From Pyxicephalus adspersus (taxonomy: Eukaryota; Chordata; Amphibia; Anura; Pyxicephalidae): a stretch of 64,000 bases of DNA. The notes under the pieces are model-generated. The model was not told where the DNA came from, searched no databases, and saw only the letters and a list, made by a program, of their open reading frames with translations. Both the position numbers and the translations under genes were made by a program. Shown here in pieces: positions 25,419-37,500 of the stretch (position 1 is the stretch's first letter; the number at the start of each line of letters is the position of its first letter). The stretch is from assembly GCF_032062135.1 (NCBI RefSeq), contig NC_092859.1:111160808-111224807 (forward strand), given 5' to 3'.

Positions 25419-26291
25419 TAGTCCAATTGGTATATTTTATTTGACAGGTGGTAGGAGGTGACAACATTGCAATTGCAATATGTTTTTGTTGAACATTACA
25501 TGCAGCATGGGGGGTTACTCTCTTCCTTCATAGACTTGAATTGGTGCTGCTTGCAAGCATTTTTTGCAAGTGTATTTAATTTACCAGAAAAAAAGAACTG
25601 TTCTTCTAGGCTAATGTAGCCAAATAACTCCACATGAGTGTGCAAATGGTTGGAAAAACCTAGCAGTGCCAGCCTGTTACTGCTCCCAAGTTTCTAGCGT
25701 TTGATAGAAGGTGGTCAGGGGCAGTAAATGCCACAGTAAAATACTACTGGCCTGAACATGCCCTAAATAAAGTAATCAAAAGTTACATTACTTTCTCTAG
25801 ATTGTATAGAAAATAAAAAAGTTTTGCAAGATAATATTTTCTAATTAAAGCCTAAAAATCGATATAATATTTGCTATCTTAAGTAATTACAAAGTAACCC
25901 CGAATCAACAGATCCATAGCAGAAATTATCTGGTCCACCAGAAGTACACTGGTGTTAGACCAAAAGTGGTTAAAACAGTAATAAAACAAAGCAAAGACAA
26001 GATACCTTAGCTTGTGAAATAAAATTCACCAAAAATTACATGATCTTCCCTGAAAATGTCTAGAAAATCTTCAGTGGTTCGAGTAAAAATTGACATTTTT
26101 CTTATCGATCAAACTTAGTGGTGTCCTTTGAATATTTTAATATTTTTGTCACATATATTTAGTAGATTATGACTGCATTTAAAAGAAAGCCAAGTACTGG
26201 AGTGATATTTTCCAGTGCTCTAGATTACAGATCTGTTAACTACAATGGCATTCTTCATCAGCAAGATTTTTTTAGAAGGCAAAAGGTAAAA
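25024..26291 (+). repeat. 1,268-bp direct duplication, copy 1 (presumed original)
   Basis: Bases 25024-26291 recur at 28029-29296 with a constant offset of 3,005 bp and no length change. Reading the two by eye I noticed one substitution (C at 25620, A at 28625), and even the 15-base T run at 25237-25251 is the same length. This copy holds the 3' part of a complete TA-flanked MITE, while the second copy starts inside that MITE, so this copy is most simply the source. Only 395 bp are MITE; the other 873 bp appear unique, so this is not an ordinary transposon pair. Confidence 0.93.
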
Positions 26292-26525
26292 TTGGTAAAA
26301 TTGGTTTGCCTATAACTGGAAGAAGGAGAGGGCAAGATGATTTTAGGATGAAACATTATTGAAATAGTGCCAGATCTGGATAACAAATGAGTGCATAAAC
26401 TAAATAGGTTTTTTTTGGTAGGGAGGGGGTGGAAAAGAACCAGACTCTATAAATGTCAATATGAGAAGTTTGTGTGTAGACATATCCTTTCTAAACCCAT
26501 TGGGGGTTTGGGAGTTTACATACTA

Positions 26526-26891
26526 CAGTAATCCCCATCTATATCATGAACCCAAATATAAAAATAAGAATAACTATAGGCTACGCTGCTATACAGTACT
26601 GTACAGTAAATAGGGTATTCACTATAAATCTGATATTTCCATGAATTTACTAAAATTCATGTCGCTATAAGCTTTCAAATGTTATCTGCATGTGTTTAAA
26701 GAGTGTGTGTGTGTGTGGGGGGGATATTTACAGGGGGACTAATACAGACAGTGATACAGGAGGAGAGGATCCTGCCCTGAAGAGCTTACACTAAAGAAAA
26801 AGCAGTTGGGGGTGTCATCTGTGTATCACAGATTTTCATTTATTGCGGGTGGTTTTGGAACGTAACCCCCACAATAAACAGGGGACTGCTG
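26526..26891. mobile_element. 366-bp TA-flanked MITE (pogo/Tigger-like)
   Basis: Starts CAGTAATCCCCATCTATATC and ends, read inward, CAGCAGTCCCCTGTTTATTG, with TA at 26524-26525 and 26892-26893. The cagNAGTCCCC end resembles Tigger-type elements. The interior includes a GT run with a G tract (26703-26723) and a fragment of another repeat at 26740-26796. Non-coding. Confidence 0.65.
26740..26796 (-). mobile_element. SINE/LINE 3'-tail fragment, minus strand
   Basis: On the minus strand it reads gtaagctcttcagggcagga, then tcctctcctcctgt and cactgtctgtatt. This is the block just upstream of the tail seen on the plus strand at 29451-29559. It lies within the TA-flanked MITE at 26526-26891, either as a nested insertion or as part of that element. 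Confidence 0.5.
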
Positions 26892-26893
26892 TA

Positions 26894-28009
26894 TACTAAA
26901 CCCTAATAGGTGTCCTGAAGAGTAACATTACTACTGTATGGCAGTTGGATTAAGTTTTCCTGTTATTTATTTAGCTTGGTTTAGTCTTTTGGGAATTTTC
27001 TTAAATCACAGCAACTAATTTCAACACACCCCTTTAAAATGCACCCATGAAAGCAGGAAGCTTCTCCTACTCTCACTCTGACTTTTTGTGAGGTCTTGCA
27101 TTTGTCTTTTGTCCATACTGAGAAAGCTGGAAGTTCTTTTTATCCCACATTAGTACCCTGTGGTTAAAGCATCAAAAATTACAAATAGTTGTGATGACTC
27201 ATTATTGTGATGTCTTAAAATGTAAACGTAGAGCTCTCCTGGGAATAAACATATTTCTTCTTGTGCTTTGAGATCATTAGGATAATGATATAATGCTGTA
27301 ACATTTTCTGTGTCTGACCACAATGCACTACAGACTTACTTACATATACATTACATTTATTTAAATTGCTATTTAATACATGACAAAGAGAACAAAAACA
27401 TAGTTCCGTTTCATGCTCCTTGTCTTCCTCTTAGTTAACTGATGTGAAAAAAAAGATTAAGCTATCCGAAGTTATTGGCACAACAGGCTCAGACATTTGT
27501 ATGAGGCTCCTTACATTAGAATAACATGAAGTTCTACATTCCTAACTTTCCACAAAACACAGCAGGGATCACTGTTGTGTGTGTGTAGCTTATTTTAACA
27601 TATTTTTTTGTATTTTGACTACCTGAGTGGAGAATGTGCAAAAAAACACAGGTGTGTCAATGTCCAGATTCAAGTGGGAAAACTGGGCTTGCAGGGAAAC
27701 AGGACTTAAAATCAGAATAGAGTGGGCAAAAAAGAGGCCCTATGTGTATGGAAAACACTTTTGTCACCTTGTTAGGTTTGCTACAAACCCTGTACTTGGT
27801 ATGAAATGGGCAAAGTAACACCTTAGCCTAATAGCAGGCACTACAATTTTGCTTCTAACCCTGATGAACTAACTTATGAAAACATCAAGGTGTGAATGAG
27901 CATGTAATTTTACCCCTGCTATCTACATTTTAGTGCTTGGTGCCTTACTGATCAGAGAATTTGCACTGGAAATATTGATAGTTGCAGCTGGAGAATGCAG
28001 CTGCAGTAT
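26894..28009. other. No gene seen; spacer between duplicated copies
   Basis: Sequence between the two 1.27 kb copies, with no supported exon. The open frame at 27627-27818 has no recognised domain. Confidence 0.45.
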
Positions 28010-28031
28010 GGGGGAGGGGGGGGGGGGGGGG
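28010..28031. repeat. G-run at the duplication breakpoint
   Basis: Five G, one A, then sixteen consecutive G (28016-28031), immediately followed by the duplicated sequence gaggcttgaaag. The corresponding place in copy 1 reads caagggaggc, without a long G tract. Confidence 0.9.
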
Positions 28032-29296
28032 AGGCTTGAAAGGGGGAGGGGCGATTTGCATGACTTGCAGAAGAAAACTTTTGCAAAACACAGCTGAGGT
28101 TGTGGGTGATCTTAAGGACTGAGCTCTTTCTGCAGCCTCTTGTAACTCTTTGATGACCAAGACAAACTCTGCAGGTGTTTCTTTTTGCATATCAAAGCAC
28201 AGCTTGCTCCAGAAGTTAATGAATGTCTAGGCTCCATATAGTTTTTTTTTTTTTTTGCTTTGTTTTTTACAGTAACTGACACCACACTGCCTAATTTGTT
28301 AAGACAAACATCTCTCCTAATTTCATTTTTTTTAAAATCATGTACCTGCTCCGACTTACATACAAATTCAACTTAAAAACAAACCTACAGTTCCTATCTC
28401 GTATGTAACCCGGGGACTACCTGTAGTCCAATTGGTATATTTTATTTGACAGGTGGTAGGAGGTGACAACATTGCAATTGCAATATGTTTTTGTTGAACA
28501 TTACATGCAGCATGGGGGGTTACTCTCTTCCTTCATAGACTTGAATTGGTGCTGCTTGCAAGCATTTTTTGCAAGTGTATTTAATTTACCAGAAAAAAAG
28601 AACTGTTCTTCTAGGCTAATGTAGACAAATAACTCCACATGAGTGTGCAAATGGTTGGAAAAACCTAGCAGTGCCAGCCTGTTACTGCTCCCAAGTTTCT
28701 AGCGTTTGATAGAAGGTGGTCAGGGGCAGTAAATGCCACAGTAAAATACTACTGGCCTGAACATGCCCTAAATAAAGTAATCAAAAGTTACATTACTTTC
28801 TCTAGATTGTATAGAAAATAAAAAAGTTTTGCAAGATAATATTTTCTAATTAAAGCCTAAAAATCGATATAATATTTGCTATCTTAAGTAATTACAAAGT
28901 AACCCCGAATCAACAGATCCATAGCAGAAATTATCTGGTCCACCAGAAGTACACTGGTGTTAGACCAAAAGTGGTTAAAACAGTAATAAAACAAAGCAAA
29001 GACAAGATACCTTAGCTTGTGAAATAAAATTCACCAAAAATTACATGATCTTCCCTGAAAATGTCTAGAAAATCTTCAGTGGTTCGAGTAAAAATTGACA
29101 TTTTTCTTATCGATCAAACTTAGTGGTGTCCTTTGAATATTTTAATATTTTTGTCACATATATTTAGTAGATTATGACTGCATTTAAAAGAAAGCCAAGT
29201 ACTGGAGTGATATTTTCCAGTGCTCTAGATTACAGATCTGTTAACTACAATGGCATTCTTCATCAGCAAGATTTTTTTAGAAGGCAAAAGGTAAAA
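28029..29296 (+). repeat. 1,268-bp direct duplication, copy 2 (truncates the MITE)
   Basis: Nearly exact copy of 25024-26291. Its first 395 bp (28029-28423) are a left-truncated copy of the TA-flanked MITE, joined to a G run. Its right edge is ggtaaaa, followed by ctaacaactcactaactaac in place of ttggtaaaattgg in copy 1. The two edges share no long homology, and no target duplication or transposon end is visible at the junctions. Confidence 0.93.
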
Positions 29297-29450
29297 CTAA
29301 CAACTCACTAACTAACTAACAAGTCCTGCTATCAAGACAGCCTGATAATATACCCAAATGTAGCGGTACATTTATATGATGTGTCTATAAGGAGTTAAAT
29401 GATAAAACACGATGAGCAAAATATTGGTTCATAGTAAAATAGGCTTGGAT

Positions 29451-29559
29451 TTGGGGCAGGGTCTTCTCCTCCTTTGTCACTCTCTGTTTTTGTCTGTCAT
29501 TTGCATCCCCTATTTATTGTAAAGTGCTGTGTAATATGTTGGAGCTATATAAATCCTGT
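29451..29559 (+). mobile_element. SINE/LINE 3'-tail fragment, plus strand
   Basis: ggggcagggtcttctcctcc, then cactctctgt, gtctgtcatttgca and gtgctgtgtaatatgttgg, ending gctatataaatcc. This is the same 3' tail as the V-SINE at 19071 (gtaatatgttggcgctatat), followed here by a trinucleotide run, as expected for a retroposed 3' end. Confidence 0.7.
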
Positions 29560-29603
29560 TTATTATTATTATTAATAATAATAATAATAATAATATTATT
29601 AAT

Positions 29604-29640
<37 letters not shown>
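29560..29640. repeat. Compound ATT/AAT microsatellite
   Basis: Alternating blocks of (ATT)n and (AAT)n, about 80 bp, self-complementary where the two phases meet. It directly follows the retroposon tail. The Ile/Leu-rich open frame over it is an artefact of the repeat. Confidence 0.95.
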
Positions 29641-32227
29641 TATCTTATGGGAGGCTGTTTAGTGGCCTTCAAATGTACTAGTTGTCTGGTTTGGGGTTCA
29701 GTTCATTCTGAGGCACAAAACCATGAATAAAAATGCTGATAAGGAAAGATTAGTTAAAAAGTCATAGGTCATCATCTGCATATGTATTTTGATAAGTGTT
29801 GGTGATTTAAGCAAAACATTGGTCATTTGACCCGAAACAAAGCCAAACATCTCAGATGTTTGGTGATTGGATTCAGCACAGAGCCATATGGTATACCTGT
29901 CTTTGAGAAGTATAGTACAGCTCAGCCAATTCGGCTAGCAGGCTGTGACAGCTGCTAAAGTTAGCTTGGGACCTACCAGGACAGGGGCAGCAAATGTGTT
30001 TCCCCCTCTCCTTTTCATAAAAGATCCCCTGGTTTTCCTACTTCAGTTTTGACAAAAAACAGACTCCCCCTGTCCCCAGCAGTGGCAAGTGCCATCATTG
30101 GGGAGAGGGCTTCCCCACAATATAACCCCTCTGTTTGCTCTGTTTTTGCCATTCATTACATGTTCCTTTAAAACAACTTACCATATCAATGAAATAAATG
30201 TTTTAAATAAGAAAAAAATGTTGCCCTAAATTAACCGCAAAAATTCATCAGTGTATAAAAAAGTTACTGAGGAACCCAAGCTTCCTGAGAAAGCCTCTTT
30301 TATTGTATGAGATAGATTTAATAAAAGCTATTTAAATAAGACTGTAAACAAACTTCCTAAATTCCAAAGTAAAATGTAATATAAAGGTGCCACAGGCACT
30401 AATGATGAGAAATCACCGCTATGCTGTTGGCGGGAAGTGGAGGGATTGCCACAAGTCATTTAATATAACTGGATAAAATAAAGTAATTGATTCGCTGAAG
30501 TGCAGGATAATTTCTATATAGCACTTAGAATGGAAGAGATTAAACTAACCAAATCAATGAATGTCAACTTTCCAGTATGGTGACAGATAATGTATGATAC
30601 AAAACATTACCACATGATTTCATCAAGGTTTTTTTTCTTATGCGTATTTTACATTGAACTTTTACCAGCCTCTTCCTTTGGCAATGACTGATTAAACATT
30701 TTATCATATTATTCATTTTTTCATGTCTAACCAAGGTTAGGCATGGAGGTCAGACAGATACTTCAATGAATCTTGTTTTTAAGATAGCAATTTATAGGGC
30801 ATGTGATGGGGGTGACAGTGAGATAAAGAGATTACGAAATATTTGCTAAGAATAGGTAATGACAGGCTTCAATGTAACAGGCTCCTAAAGACCTATATGT
30901 AAAAGAAATGAAGACTTCCAGAATAAAACCATAGAACCGTGATAATAGTGTGAGTTGAATCAAAAACATAGTAACTGTTATTTATTTTTTAAAAGCAGTT
31001 TTATTTACTGTGACAAAAAATATTCAAGAGAAAGTTCTTTGCCTACTAAATCATATTTTATATTTAATTAGTTTGCCTCAGTAATAATAACTATTACATA
31101 CATAAGGGATTTAGAAAACTATATTTTTTGAGAAACAGGAAGGAACTATATTAAAGGGAATTTAAAATCTTTTACGTATACATATTCTGTTTTTTTCATT
31201 ATATTTATTTTAGACAAATAAACATAAAATATGTGATGAATTTAAGACACAATATTTAAACAGTAGAAAACTTTTTAATAGGAAAGACTAAAAATTGTTG
31301 CTCACCTTCTAACTATGTCTGTCTAACAGCAAATTATTTTGCAGTACTATGAGCAGAAATGTGGAGAAGTGTCCTTCTTCATGACTCATTCAGAAGTATG
31401 TGCTCTATATACCAGATTTAATTACAGCCTAATTTGCATAGTAAACTGGTGAAAAATCCCATAAAAGATGGTGAAAAATGTCTCGACTATACCACCTTCT
31501 GGCTTCAATTGGTAAATATGAAATATAGCACTATAGTATAAAAAAAATTTAAATTGACCCAACTAAAAATAAACTACTAAATATTTTGAATTTTCAAAGG
31601 TGTACATTTGAAATAAAAACTTCAATAGGATCACAAAATAGGAAGTAGTCATCATAAACCCCATTTATGGGATAAGTCTTCCATTTCAGTACCTCAAACA
31701 ATGTTATATGTACACCGGACATTACAAAGGTAAAAGGGTAAAATGGGATTAATGAAGGAGGAGGAAAAGTGGTGCATCAGCAATGCTGGATAAATACTGG
31801 CAGCTCTTCCCTGAGTGGAGGAAGATGAAGGAAGGTTTGCAAGCTACTCAATTATTACTTTTATATATGCATTGGTGTTAGGTTGCTAGAAGGGTACATG
31901 TGAACAAAAAATACTTCCTTCGAGAAAGTAGTTACAAGTTGAAGCAAAAGAGATATGGGAACAAATATGGATGGAACACCAATACATTGAAAAACTTTTA
32001 TTATGCGAAATTAACTCAAAATTAAAATGTGCATTATTAAATTACTATGAAGCCTCATACATGTATAAATGGTTATTGCAATACATATATGAATAAACAG
32101 TAAAGCAATATACATACTGCTTATGTGATCCACTGAAATAAGGTAAAATAAAGTCAATATAAAGCGCGGGTATACTATTGCCCAAAATGACCGAGGACAT
32201 GCCATCTGAGGAAGCCAATATTTAGAT
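29641..32227. other. No gene seen; 21-bp palindrome at 29843-29863
   Basis: ccaaacatct, a single central c, and agatgtttgg form an exact palindrome. A mid-GC region at 29930-30140 has no recognised gene. The remainder is AT-rich. Confidence 0.5.
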
Positions 32228-32457
32228 CAGCCTTTCTTTACCTTTTCAAATTTGAATACTGTTTGCATCGGTTGCCAATAAGAAGAATCCCCACATACAT
32301 TAGTGATGCCACCTTTACATACAGCTAAATAGGACTTTGGTTTCATGCAGCTGGCTCTGCCAATCAGGCAACAATGCTGGCACCATCTTATGGTCAGTCA
32401 GTCTGGCAACTTCTGAAGGAACCCCAGGGTTTACCCAACCCTGGTTGAAGATGGCTG
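32228..32457. mobile_element. 230-bp hAT MITE with 8-bp target duplication
   Basis: Left end CAGCCTTTCTTTACC; right end, read inward, CAGCCATCTTCAACCAGGG. Flanks are atttagat (32220-32227) and gtttagag (32458-32465), which match at 6 of 8 positions, the 8-bp length expected of hAT insertions. Near the right end gaaccccagggtt echoes the other hAT copies. Non-coding. Confidence 0.7.
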
Positions 32458-32591
32458 GTTTAGAGAAAAATGGAATGGCAGAGTAAAAACTTTTTCATTG
32501 AGATGTCTGATCAAACCACCCCCAGATCCTTATATCTGACCCTGAAACTTTTCACCGTATTGTATTCCCTTCTTCTATATACTTCTATTGA

Positions 32592-33290
32592 ACCTGTTAG
32601 AATTGAAATAGGAATGTGAATCCCAGAGGGGTAGGCTGTAACAGAGCACATAGCTGGTAACACTTGGCTGGTATGTAAGAGGGAGCAAGAGAAGCAGGTA
32701 CATCTGGGCCCTCTGGCTTCATAAACTTAGACAACATTGCACACAAAAAAAAAAATATATATATTGTACAGGACTGCAGAAATGGGCCCTAGATGGAAGA
32801 AAGATTACCCAATTATACAGAGCATGGGCTCCTTAATCCAGGGTATATGCTGGGAAAAGAGTCCAGAAATAGTAATAGCAACTTTGCAAGGGGTTGCTGT
32901 GGCTAGTTTATTTTAAGGCTCTGGACTGGGAAGGAAGGTGCTGGGTAGGCTGGAGATCTGCTTTAAGTAGCTCAGCTGTGCTGCTTAGACGGGGAGTGAG
33001 AGTGCATCAGGGGGGCTGCAAACAAGCCTGTGTAGAAGCTGACTATGACTGTTATTTTGTAAGAAAAGCTGTTGATGCTGTTTGATTTGATATAATTCAT
33101 GGACTGTGGAATCCCCAAGGACTGTACTACAGATGGTTGTACCGAGGACTCTGCACCCACCAGATTTCAGCTAATGTAAGCTGCATTCTTCATTTTGTTG
33201 CAATATACTATTATTACTATTTGGTTTTGGTATCAAAATAAAGAGACTTGCACTAATACTAAACTTCCCTTTGTGCTTGCTTGCTGCAAG
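32592..33290 (+). mobile_element. LTR-like or retroposed 3' region with poly(A) signal
   Basis: A GC-richer block ending in tggttttggtatcaaaataa, with AATAAA at about 33236-33241, then agagacttgcac, cttccctttgtgcttgc and a ctgcaaggg end, a pattern common at the R/U5 side of LTRs. The left border tgttagaattg was chosen because it starts TG, but no target duplication was found. The open frame 32894-33085 has no recognised domain. It could instead be a retroposed 3' UTR. Confidence 0.3.
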
Positions 33291-34094
33291 GGCTAATCCT
33301 CATACAATATGAGAAAATCCACCATATCATCCCTTTATACCGTGTAGTTTAGAAAGCAGTACTTTCATATGGACTGCTGTCAAGTCTGTCTCTAGTGTCC
33401 TTTTCCCCCTGAACTGTACATAAAAAGTGAAGCCCCCGGAGTGCAACACATCAAAAGATGAGTGGCAAAGGGTCTGGTGGTGACGCATTACCCGTGGGTC
33501 TGCTGACAACTAAATAAGTCTTTGTTGAATACTGGAGAAAAACACTAGTAATCATGAATTATACAGTGCTCCCTTGATTTTTTTCATGTAGATCCCTTTA
33601 GAAGTTTTTGCTTTCCTTCTGTTCCTAGTAACTCGTCACAAGACTATAAATGTCTTAAAGGATCCCAAGATACCTTGTTTGATGTAATTTCTAAAGTAGA
33701 AAAATGTAATGGGTCTGCAGATAATATCGAATAATACGGGAAAATTTAAATGAACAAAACCCTTGAGGATTCAAAATATAGCTCTCAAAGGACAGAAGGG
33801 GAAAACGGAACAAGGTATATTTGCAAAGAAATAGAATTGTAGAAATATATTTGAGGAAGTACGCTGGGCAATTTTTCTTTGAAATGACAAGGCCTGTCCA
33901 ACTGTCATACAGGAACAATATCAGATTGAAGTGACTTCCAGAGATGTGCAAATACTGTTTTGTAAGTCAAAACTGTTCACATATATTTTATTCTGATTAC
34001 AACAGGTACACCCCAAAAAAGATTTAACAACACCTATATAGCGTGATAGTCTACATAATCAATCTATTTATGATATATCCAATCAGGTAGTCCC
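33291..34094. other. No gene seen
   Basis: No supported feature. The 86-codon minus frame at 33691-33951 shows no domain. Confidence 0.45.
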
Positions 34095-34097
34095 TAA

Positions 34098-34532
34098 AGG
34101 TGCGTACACACTTCCAATTTTTATCGTTCAAAATGAACGACGAACGAACGACGAACGATCGATTGGGCAAAAATCGTTCGTAAAAAAAGTAACCAACAAC
34201 GCCGACGAACGAGGAAAGTTGTTGGAAACGAACGACCGGACCGGCTGATCGGATTGGACGACGATCGTTGACCATCGTTCGTGTGTACGATCGTTCGTTG
34301 ATCGTCCATGGTCTGAGCATGCGTAATGAACGAACGTTCGTTCACTTTCCTGTCGTGCACATAGTTCCTCTATCGCTCAAACGATCGTATCTATTGTGTG
34401 TACAATATCTACGAACGATCGTGTCGTTATCTGTATGTGCAGGATCGGTGCTATACGATCGTTCGTAGATATCGTGCAGGATCATTCGTCGTTCGTTTTC
34501 CAACGATAATAATTGGAAGTGTGTACGTAGCT
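34098..34532. mobile_element. 435-bp CpG-rich CGTACACAC MITE with TAA flanks
   Basis: Left end AGGTGCGTACACACTTCCAA; right end, read inward, AGCTACGTACACACTTCCAA; TAA at 34095-34097 and 34533-34535. The interior is packed with cgaacga, tcgttcg and acgatcg words, unusual in this CpG-poor region. An 18-bp perfect inverted pair (atatctacgaacgatcgt at 34405-34422 and its complement at 34455-34472) surrounds a 32-nt loop. The 3-bp TAA duplication suggests PIF/Harbinger, but without a transposase this is tentative. Open frames on both strands are artefacts of the repeated words. Confidence 0.75.
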
Positions 34533-34535
34533 TAA

Positions 34536-37500
34536 AACTACATGCTGTTGTAAAATTAATGGGGACTGTACTGCCTGTGGCTAGACAAGGGCTTTGACAT
34601 GGCTACAAATGGAACACTTTGTGCTGATCCTTTGCTTCATAAATACTTAATGTGAAACATAAATAATTTTTGTGAATAACATATTATGGAAAGTATTCCC
34701 TCCATCTGGCTCTATGTTCTGTAGATCTGTCCAATAGAAGAGTCTGCCAAAAACTACTAGAATATATAAAAGACAAAATATAACCTTTTAATGGTTTTAC
34801 TCCTGGGAAATAACACAAGAATATAATAAAGGCTTTGTGTTGAACCAAACATTGTTTATTAGTGAATGTCATACAATGTATCAGAAAGGCAAAGGCAGAA
34901 AGTCCCTGAGCTTCTGGCAACCTAACATGGCCAATCAGGTTACCTCACTGCACGGATGTGATATGTATTTGGGGTCACACAGATAAAGCTCTGAGGCACT
35001 CTACAAATTATACTTCTCTTTTCTTTATAAAGGCTTCACTGGAGCAAAAAAAAAAAAAAAACATGTTTTGAAGTTAAGAAAAAACAAGCACTCTATATAA
35101 ACTGTGTCCAGCCTCATAATTAAAATGTCCAAATGTGTCACAGCACGAAACATTAAGACATAAATTTGGTAGTACTTTTAAGCTCTGAGTCATTAAAATG
35201 GACAGATTAGCCTCACCATGTTCTAATGCGTCAGACTCTAATTTTTGAAATTATGGAGACAGAAATGGCAACACCTGCAAGTATCCAAAATAAATTATTA
35301 AGCACAAACTATTAGAAAGATATTTATTTATTGTATTTATTATAAATCCATCAAAGGCCTCTTTGAACGTGATTGGATGCTCGTAGAGTAAAATACACAG
35401 CTCCTCCCTTAGAAGACTCAGTCCTACATCCTGACACCCCTGATTGCACCTAATTTATTTGATTCCATGTCATCTGGTGCCATAAAATTGGATGGTACCA
35501 CAATGTTAGTTGCATAGAAAAGTTTAAGTGGTGTTGATGTAATTCCAGCAAGAAATTTCTGTATGCTTTTAGTACACATTCTTTTATTTCTGTCTAATTT
35601 ACCATACAAGCCTCAGTCGTGGCAGCTACTCAGCCACCCTCAAATTAGGAACATGCTAAAAAGTAGTTATTCATTTTTAAACGCACACAGTAAGACAATG
35701 TTTGAAAAAATAAATAAAAGCTGCTGTATAAGAAAAGTTTAAGAACTCAACGTAAATTAAGTTATCAGTTTGAAGTGCAATAAGCATTGCTTCCCAAAAT
35801 GCAAGAACATTTTTAAAGCCAGAAAAAGTGGTAAAAACAAAGAAAAGATTACATGGAGGAAAAGGAGAATGACATACACAAGGAGGGATTCTATATGAAA
35901 CAAATACACAAGGATAAAGTAAGCCACCAAGTAAGAATTATCATGTTAAAACATTTGTATTTTCTTCTGTTTATGAAAGATCTGTTTATAAAAGGTCCAG
36001 CATATTATTTTGGTATTCTTGCAATAAAAATGTATTTATACAAGTGTACAAAGCTTTGTTAATAAAGGAAAATGCAACAATTAGTGCTACACTTTTATGA
36101 TTCTCTGACCACAATCAAACATAAACTATACTAGTTTCCATAGGTTTATTTTATTTCATATGCTAAACAATAAATATTCAATGCTCTTCATACTTTGTAT
36201 TACTGCCTACTGCCTAAGGGGCATCAACAGCCTTCTGTGGGACTATTTGATATTTACTTACATCCATGTATATTTTCCAGTATTTTTCTAAATATGTTTG
36301 TACTGCTATTCATGGAGATATTTTTGGTATTTGTATTTTTAATATTAGGATTATAATATTGTGTTTCATATAAAGGGTAGATATAGTGCATATTGTGTGG
36401 GAAGATAAAATGCACCAAAAGTAAATTCCACTGCTACCCTATACATTCTGCAAAGAGCAATGTAACTCTAATGTTGTCCAATAGTACAGCACTACAATTT
36501 GTGCTATAGGTTTAAATAAAAGCCTACATATCTTACTAAATCTAAGCTTTTTAATTTTTTTATTTTATGATCACATTTGGTTTGAAAAGTTTCAGGTTAC
36601 AAAACACATATTGTGTAATGTGAAAATGTTTTATTTACCAACAAAATAAACATTTAACTATTGAAAGGACTGATTTCTTACACAAGATTCTTTAGCTCCT
36701 ACATTATTACTATGTCATTTTTTCTTTAGGCTCTTTTTCTGTTTTCTTTAATAGGCACCTTATAGACGCTCACTGGAATGCTATCGAAGTTAGTGAAACA
36801 GTTTTGCTGCATACCCAGTGTGATAATCTTCTTTTCTTCATAATAAATCTCCAGTTCATTTTTTTAAGTGTGCTCATGTTTTTATTGTATAATTGGTTTG
36901 GGCTATCCAAGTTTGTGAAAGATTTACTTTCAGGTCCTTAGGGCTACATGCCACAATTCCTCTGCTTGCATTTGTCCATATGTCACTTGAACAGGAAGCC
37001 CCTAAAATATTACTCCAAGAACCCCATGAGGGTTATAGGCAAAGTGTATTGCTCGAGGAGATGTCTTTAACTTTAGTTCAAAAGATCATTAGCGTTCAAG
37101 AATGCAAGCATTTCCCCTTCCATTGCCTAAATTATTAATTGTAAAGTATGTTTGCATTAATTCCATTCCTCACCTCCCCTGGAGGTTATTTTTCCTCTGT
37201 TCTTAGACCATGGGATATTATGCTTTGTCAGTACTTTCATCCTATTATCTCTGAGAAGACCAGATGCCAAGGTCAAATGTTAACGCAGTTCTTCCCATAT
37301 ACAAAATATATATGCATGCTACTCAAATGAACAACTTAAGCTTTCACTTTGTAGACCCAAAATATTTAGTTTGCTGACCTTATAAATATATAAAAATGTT
37401 GCACTGTCTGTTTTAACCCTCTTGACATTAACAGATAAATAAGTATATTTTAGAGGACTTTTCTGAACTCTTTAGTTTAAATGTATAGCTTATTTAGAAA

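Noticed and set aside
29524..29730. Ile/Leu-rich open frame that looks like a membrane segment
   Set aside because: It is the translation of the ATT/AAT microsatellite.
34051..34468. Overlapping open frames on both strands rich in Arg/Ser/Val
   Set aside because: Produced by repeated cgaacga/tcgttcg words of the CpG-rich MITE.
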